Source of the DNA: Hevea brasiliensis
Lineage: Eukaryota; Streptophyta; Magnoliopsida; Malpighiales; Euphorbiaceae
Length of the DNA: 64,000 nt
Direction: 5' to 3'
Assembly: GCF_030052815.1 (NCBI RefSeq)
Contig: NC_079502.1
Span: forward strand, 35,332,050 to 35,396,049
Shown piece by piece: positions 56,986-64,000 of the stretch (position 1 is the stretch's first letter; each line of letters opens with the position of its first letter). The position numbers and the translations under genes are program-made. The notes beneath the pieces were generated by a model. It had not been told where the DNA came from and ran no database searches. It was given only the letters and a program-made list of their open reading frames with translations.

Positions 56986-59900
56986 TGTACCGGAGCACCT
57001 AGTATGTGATTATCTTATTTTCAGAATACTCAATTTGGTTTAAGAAGCCTTTATGTAAAATTCATATCATGTTGGTTATATTTGCATCTTGTAATGCAAA
57101 ATTTTTAACCATAATCCGGCAAAGTGCCATCTGTAATTTGGACAAACAGTCCTTTTTCAACTATTAAAAATAGTTTAATATAATATTCTCAAAGTCTCAA
57201 CAATTTCAAAGTTTTAATATTTGAATATAGTCTATTGCTTTTTACAATATTTAAATAGTTTCAAAATACAATCCATTATAACTTAAATACATCCAAACAT
57301 TCTCTATATAAAGTTAATATGTACAAATTATTACAAATCTCAAAGTTTTATGATATACATATTACATAATAAAATGTCAAAATACAACTGATAGTCATTA
57401 CACAAAATCCTAAGTCCTACCATGTATGTAGTGTAGTGCAGATACTCTGGACTTCTGTGCAGATCTGATGTCTCACCCGGTTGTAGGTCTGCTGGGCTCC
57501 CCAGCTGTGTCTCCAATACCTACGCGTAGCAAAAGCAACGCGCTAAGCAATTCTGCTTAGTGGTGCCAATTATAAAGAAATATACACTAAAATAAAATAA
57601 ATAAATTGCTTATGAATTTATGACATCGATATTCTTTGCAGTTGTTGTTTCTACTTTTATTTGCTAATATTTTATTTTTGCTAATTTTGATGGTGCTATA
57701 TGGAAATAAACTGAATTTAGCTATTTGAATTTAATAATGCTTAAATTAACTGCCCGTGTAGCCTATACACTGACCAGACTTGATAAACGGATATACTAGC
57801 ACTGGGTGCCTAGAACCTTGGGTCGTCATACCATCGGTCACAAAGTATCTCCCGGTGTGCAAATGGTATGGCTAAAAAGCTATATAATCAATCAGGCAAT
57901 AAGCCAAGTATAATAATAAAATCCGTATAGCCATAGGCTATTAAAATCACAGTGCGGCATAATAAGTCGTATAAACACAATATAACGTAAAGCCATTTAC
58001 AGAATAGCTGTTAGAATCCCATTGGCATGCCAACCTATCCAAACTAGTCAACTAGGCAAACTAGGGCATATTACAAATTGATTGTTTAATTATTTATTTT
58101 TAGGGTTTACTAGTTTTTATGCAATTCACAAGTCAATGCAAATGTTGACCTTTTTAGACATCATGGATAAGTTGATTCTAGTATCAACATATCACAATTT
58201 GCATTTCAATATGCTACCAATATAGTGCAATTTACAATTCTCACAAGTTAGTATTTATTGCCAAATTACTTTAAGGCTTCATTGTACATTAATGTCAAAT
58301 TTTCAGTTTTAGTGTGCTAGATTGGTCTAGCTTAATGTCCTATTTCTCTTGGTTTTTAGCTTCTGGTCAAAGAAGTAAAATTGTATATCTATGTCTTATT
58401 GAACTTTTGGCACAAATTTTAAGTCATTCTGGGTTGTATAGACCAAGATATGGTCAATTTACTAAAGCTAGACAGATTGCATCTTTAGTGCAAATTTTGG
58501 TCAATTTTAGGTCAAATTGAGTTTTGGCAGTTTTGGTACCCTAACTTGGGCAAGCAATTTGACTTGGCTCTGGTCATTTATGGGCTTTGGTGTCTTCATA
58601 AGAATTGTATCTCTATATCTAAGCTTTCCATGGTATAAATTTCAGGTCATTTGGACCTGTTTTGAGTGAGTTATGGCCATTTTAGTGACTACTATTCATA
58701 TGGTCAAAAATCTGGGTTTGTACATTATCAATTCCGGATTAGGTCATTTTTTTAGGTCACTTCTAGGCAGAATTTTTGCAATATTTTTGCATGAGAGTTT
58801 ACCTATTTTATGTTTAGTTTTTGCCTCCAATTGGCCTCAAATCAATTGGGGTCACAAATTTGCACTTATAGCTTAATTTAGGTACTGCCAACAACAACAC
58901 AATATCAATACACTTGATCACTTAATTTCATACATACACTTCCACTAACATTCATATACACTGCCCTCAATTCATCTTCATCATAATTCATCAAGGACAT
59001 TTATGAAACCAAACATTAATTCATGAATTTAAAGGCTGCCAAAAGTGGCAATTTGCTAAGGTATTCAATTTGCTTTCCAAACCCTTAAATTCAAGTACTC
59101 AATATACATATACATGGAAATTAATTTACTACAACTTTAAATTGACTAAATCAACATTAATTTCCATCCATTAGAGGTAAGAAAAACTCAAGCAACTTAT
59201 GTTCTCATGGCTGCCGAAATTGAACACTTCAATAACTCAAGAAATCCTTGCATTCTCTTCACCATTCAACTCACCTCAACCTAATAATCAAGTTTACTAA
59301 AGAAAGAAAAAAGAAATGGACACTTAATTCTTTTGGAGCTTACTAAAAACTTACTAAATCCCTTCCTTCTTACTGCCAATGGCTTCCTCAAGTTGAATAT
59401 AGAAGTTTTAATGAAGACACTGGTGAGAAAGGATGGCTAGAACATGATTGCATGGTGGTCTTTCCATGGTCAGCTATGGAGTTCTTCCATGGTGAGAGCT
59501 TCGACTGGTTTTGTGGAAGGTTGAAGATGATTTAAATTCTTCCCAATTCAACTTTGATATGTCCCATATTTTAAGGTTAGTGGAGCACTAAACAATAATT
59601 TAATGTTTAATGATTTAAAGTTTCACAATTTACATTTTATGCCTCATTTCTTTCATTATTAATATAATGTACCTCATTTTTATTTTTCATAATATTTTTA
59701 AAGTGTACTATCATTTATTTTCAATGGACATTGAGGTCAAAAGTCAACTCTAGGTGCCAATTGACTAAAATGCCCCTCTTCTGGTTGTATTCTCAATTTT
59801 TTGGTAACATCGATTTTTGTCTATTTTTCGATTTTTCGTTTTTCTTTATACTAATTCATAAATTTTCTTTGATATTTCTAATTTCAATTACATTTTAATG

Positions 59901-60062
59901 AACCTTTAATTATGCCTCGAAATTTAATTCTGAGGGTTCCCCACAGTCCTGGGGTCGGCAATTGGCTTCGCAGTAACTTCCCAGTGCGGTCAACCATCGC
60001 TACGGTGCCGGCTCATTTAATCTAGTTTTATCTTCTCTCTTTTATTTTTCTTTAATTTTTCT
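56986..60062 (-). repeat. Element F 5' LTR, main segment
   Basis: It continues after G with gtaccggagcacctag and matches 45533-48610 of the 3' LTR. It has an intact double stem-loop at 57520-57567 (arms CGCGT/ACGCG kept, unlike the left copy). It is cut by LTR H at 60062; the remaining ~150 bp would be right of the window. Confidence 0.88.
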
Positions 60063-61038
60063 TGTCACACACTACTCCCCTGTAAGATGTAACATGATCC
60101 CGTAGTACACCTAATGAATTACCGTACTTCGCCTACCGATAATCCATTAAATATACTACAAGGGATTTTAAAACAATTTTCATGAAATTTAAATCATCGA
60201 TTAAAATCTGGTGTTATAAAATTTTTTTCAAAATTTCGGCAAAGTGCCAGTTGTATTTTGAGAAAACAGTTCTTCAAAATCTGTAAAGAACACACTTCCA
60301 ATATGTTTTCTCAAATACAACTTCAATAACTTCATTTGAACCCATAATTCAAATCTCAATAAACAATCAATTCATTTTCAAACCAATCTCATCATGAAGA
60401 AATATTTCATTGATTATAAGACTCAAAATTTATATTACAAAACTATTCAAGTAAATGAAATCTCAAATTTACATTTACAATAATTTACATTTAATTACAT
60501 ACCAAAATATTTTACAAGAGTTTTTATACAACTGCTCAAATAATTTACATACATATTATTATATGCATACATCAAAACCTATGTACATGGGTATACCTAT
60601 AATATACCTGGAGCTGATCTGAAAGTGTCTTCAAAGAAACTTACTCACTGCTCTATGCTCTTCTTACCTGCGACAGCATACAAAGCTATCGCTGAGTGGT
60701 GAACTCAGTGGTGCACAACTATAATTTAAAATATAGTACAATATACATTGACAAAATTTACAGTAAATAATTTGGAAATCTGAATACTCAAAATATTCAT
60801 TGCCAATAATGTGAATCATTTGTATAAAATGACTTTGATCACGAAATTCAATTTATCAAATCATAACTAAACATTTAGGTAATTCCAACAAAATCAATTA
60901 TACATAAATCATAATTGAAATCACAATTCTTTACCATTCAAAAGCCATTCTGTATCTCAAAAATCATTCTGTATCTCAAAAATCATTCTTTATCCCACTA
61001 ACTATGCAAGACTAATCCGAAAGGGCCATATTCGATGT

Positions 61039-61143
61039 GATTCTAACTCCCTATGGTCGGGGAGGTCGAATCAGATTCTAACTCCCTATGGTCGGGGAGG
61101 TCGAATCAGATTCTAACTCCCTATGGTCGGGGAGGTCGAATCA
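61039..61143 (-). repeat. 35-bp minisatellite, 3 units (LTR H)
   Basis: Three identical units at 61039-61073, 61074-61108 and 61109-61143. Confidence 0.93.
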
Positions 61144-62530
61144 TCGTGCACAGTACCATCACAATATGAATCTTCCGCAAGGGCCATAACAATAAAATAA
61201 ACTTAGATCTAACCTCAAATCAGAGGAAAATCTAAGCTTGTGCACGTACCATGGTAATCAAAACACAACTAACTCCATTGTCTTCTCAACAAATGAGAGA
61301 GACGAGTAATAACCTAGTTAAGCATCTATAGTGAGATATAAAATAATCTCACAATCCTTTTAGTGAGCATAAATCACAATATAATTCGATTCAAATTCAA
61401 TTCTAACATCCAATAATTTTTATGCTCATCACAATTCAAATCATAAATTTGCATTTTCCATGAAAATTACCATCACAATTCAAAACATGTTCTATCACAA
61501 TTTTCCAAAACATAATTTATTCAATCCATAACAATGCTTAATACTTGTGGAAATACCATTTCACAAAGCTAAATTCATACATACTATAATAATTTTCAAT
61601 AATCATTGAATTAAATCCAATGCTTGTTAAACATAATACATAAGAAAAGTATGTCATTTAATCATATGAAATATTCAAACAAAATCAGTTAAAAACTAGT
61701 TGTGCACAAACCTCTGATAACTGTCTCTTGGCTCTGACTCAGTGTTTCCTTCCCCTTCCCTGAGTCTTTGCTAACTGAGAAACACAATTTGAAGTGTTTC
61801 AGTACTCATTTAAACTGTCTCTAAGAATAAGGTTCAATAATTAATTTGTTGAATTCTATTATTTCCTTAGTCAACCTAATATGTCGACCCTCGATGCGTT
61901 CTAGGTAAATTCGGTTTTAATGTCACTAATATGTCACATTCAATAGTCTTTTAGGGTTGTTACATGTTACCAAATTCATTTCCATGTATCTTGCATTTTC
62001 TTCCAATTTGCTGGATTCCGGGATACTAGTTTGACCTAGCCGGACGACCTATTTCCGTCCATTTTCGGGTTTCGGTCAAAACTACAAACTTGTAGATCTA
62101 TTTCTTATGGAACGCGGGGAAAAATTTCAGGTTATTCTGAGTTATGTAGACCAAGTTATGGTCATTTTACTATTGTTGGTCAAATTGCATCAAAATTGGT
62201 CACTTTAGGTCACTTTAGGTCATTTTAGGTTCGGCCAGTTTTTGGACCCGAACTTGTGCAAGCTGTTTGACTTGCTTATGGTCATTTCTTGACTTTTGTG
62301 TCTTCATAATACTTGTAGATATGGGTCTTAACTATTCATGGTTAAAATTTCAGGTCAATTGGACTTGTTTTGAGTGAGTTATGGCCTAAGTACTAACTAC
62401 TGCCCAAATGGTCAATTTTCAGGCCTCATTTGCACTTAATACGGATTTGGTCATTTTTCAAGCTACCTTGCAAGCAGAATTTTGGCAAGATTCCTTCATA
62501 AAAGTTGGCACATTTTGTGCCTAGTTTCAG

Positions 62531-62557
62531 CTCCAATTGGTCTCATACCAATTGGAG
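62531..62557. other. Inverted repeat in LTR H (11-bp arms)
   Basis: CTCCAATTGGT, spacer CTCAT, ACCAATTGGAG, identical to that at 4518-4544 in C. Confidence 0.9.
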
Positions 62558-64000
62558 CCACACACTTAAAGTTATAGGCCTAAAACACAAACTGCCTTAT
62601 TGAAATTCTTGCATACACATCAAGCATCACTTTTAACACTCACCAAACTTAACATTCAAACCAATTCTGGTTGTACCACAACCTAAACATAATTTATAAC
62701 ATATTATAGGTCATTTTGGCAGCTTGCAATTACATTCAATGTGCACCAACAAGTGCAGAATTTGTCCAACTCAATTTACAACAATTCAATCACCAATTCA
62801 TGCTCATTTACATGTCCCACTTCACACCACCATACATACACTCAAACTGCCATAACAACCAACACATTTTAACATCATTATTCCATAAACCAAGCATGAA
62901 TTCCAGCATTCCTCAAGAGTTAGCAAACTGCCACAATGGTACACTTACATTCCATTACTTTCCAAGCTTTAAATTTCATTTTACATTTACATATACTAAG
63001 TGTACATTACCCAAACAATTTCCTACACAATATACATTTAATCAATCATTTAATTCACTATTTACAAGCACAAATAAACTGCCTTCAAGGTGTTTCCATG
63101 GCTGCCAAAAGTGCACATTCCCATTCAACATCAAAACTCAAAAATTTCTCCATAAATCAAACATCCATAATATCCTTACAAACTTTAACAAAGCAATATT
63201 CAAAAACACAAACTTACCTATTTTGAAGCTTCTTAAAAACTCATCAAAACTTACCTTCTCACTCCCTAAATGCTGCCCAAGGTGTGGTGGTTACTTTTAG
63301 TGAAAAAACCCTAACCACTTGAAGCTTGGATCATGGATGCATGAAGCTCACAAATGGGACAACAATGGTGGTTTCTAAAGCTTTCTTTACGGCAATGGTG
63401 GTCTTCAAAGGTTGAAGATGAATTTTTAGTGGAGTAATCTGCCCACTTAATGCATATTATAATCCCTTAGTGGTCCACTCACATAAGAAATTGATTTAAT
63501 ATTATTTAAGTGCTAATTACCCAAATTTCACTCCACTTTTGGCTATTTGCATTAGGTACCCCTAATTTAATTTTTCATTATATTTTCCAAGTGTAATATC
63601 ATGTATTTTTAATGGACATTTAGGTCAAAAGACAATTCGGGATGTTAAATGACCACAATACCCCTGTTCGGATTGTATTCCCGATTTTTCCGTAACACCG
63701 GGTTTTGTCCGTTTTTCGATTTCCCACTTTTCTTTGTACTAATTATTTAATTTTTATTTAATATTTTTAATGATATTTATACTTCAATAGGGGTCTATTT
63801 AACTCCTAAAAATATTTTCCGGGGTTCCCCGCAGTCTAGGGCTAGTCAACGGTCCACGCCGTGACTTCTCGGTGCGGTCACCCATCGCTAGGGTTCTCGG
63901 CTCGCTTAACTTGATTGCATTTCTTTACTATTATTTTTCCTTTATTTTTCTTGTATTTTCTTTTCTTGTATTTCATTATTTTATGTCTTCTCACTCATAT

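Larger units (their letters stand above)
45481..60062 (-). mobile_element. Element F: full-length A-family chromovirus, 5' LTR split by G and H
   Basis: On the minus strand: 5' LTR (60062-56986 plus 53575-53524, interrupted by G and continuing beyond H outside the window), primer site 53518-53507, gag-pol 53399-48791, polypurine tract 48780-48767, 3' LTR 48766-45481. Left flank ATTAG; the right duplication is outside the window. The LTR start TGTAACATCC matches A, so A and F are one family in opposite orientations. Its integrase has no intron. Confidence 0.9.
60063..64000 (-). repeat. LTR H: C/E-family LTR running off the window
   Basis: It starts TGTCACACACTACTCC and matches C and E. Compared with E's LTR start, about 90 bp remain beyond the window, giving ~4.03 kb. 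It holds three minisatellite units, inverted repeat 62531-62557, two modules (about 62100 and 62323), a donor (minus GTAAGT starting 63217) and an acceptor near 60281. Whether it is a solo LTR or the 3' LTR of an element cannot be told. Confidence 0.88.

Noticed and set aside
61060..61075. 'gggaggtcgaatca' in the minisatellite resembles a tRNA B-box
   Set aside because: No A-box, acceptor stem or cloverleaf around it, and the motif repeats as part of a 35-bp unit; it is not a tRNA gene.
30773..61143. Possible CRISPR-like array because of regular 35-bp repeats
   Set aside because: Units are directly contiguous with no spacers; this is a plant LTR minisatellite.

Overview
The window is plant nuclear heterochromatin made almost entirely of nested LTR retrotransposons of the Ty3/gypsy chromovirus type, most likely the Tekay/Del clade. 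Evidence: LTRs of about 2.5-4 kb starting TGTAACA and ending TRACA/TCACA; primer-binding sites TGGTATCAGAGC matching the plant initiator tRNA-Met; gag with CCHC knuckles; the order protease, reverse transcriptase, RNase H, integrase; and a C-terminal chromodomain. I found no host protein gene, tRNA, rRNA or CRISPR array. The host is an angiosperm, probably a eudicot; the sequence does not let me name the species.

Layout. I label the elements A-H. A long chain of insertions occupies 1-45480. The oldest layer is a copia-like LTR (43108-44663, minus). Element D (plus, 220-43107) sits in it and keeps only 226 bp of internal DNA. Element C (minus, 2077-33778, duplication AAACT) is inside D's 3' LTR. 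Element A (plus, 5194-26984, duplication TAAAG) is inside C's 3' LTR. Element B (minus, 12307-23419, duplication TATGA) is inside A's integrase just before the chromodomain. D's 3' LTR was hit again by element E (plus, 35341-42079). The right part of the window holds element F (minus, from 45481), whose 5' LTR is split by solo LTR G (53576-56980) and by LTR H (60063 to the window end).

Three LTR groups are present: A/F; B/D; and C/E/H, with G more distant. A, B and F carry full gag-pol, all broken by stops and frameshifts. C, D and E are deletion or non-autonomous forms: C has a partial gag and no pol, D has only PBS and PPT, and E has gag fused to a truncated LTR. Proteins for C-, D- or E-like copies would have to come from relatives.

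Most interesting non-coding signals: (1) a short intron in the integrase of A and B that is precisely absent from F; (2) a conserved splice donor and acceptor inside the LTRs of several families, suggesting a 2-3 kb leader intron; (3) within that interval, diverged modules spaced about 220 nt, inverted repeats and a conserved double stem-loop; (4) a 35-bp minisatellite present 1, 2 or 3 times in three LTRs of one family.
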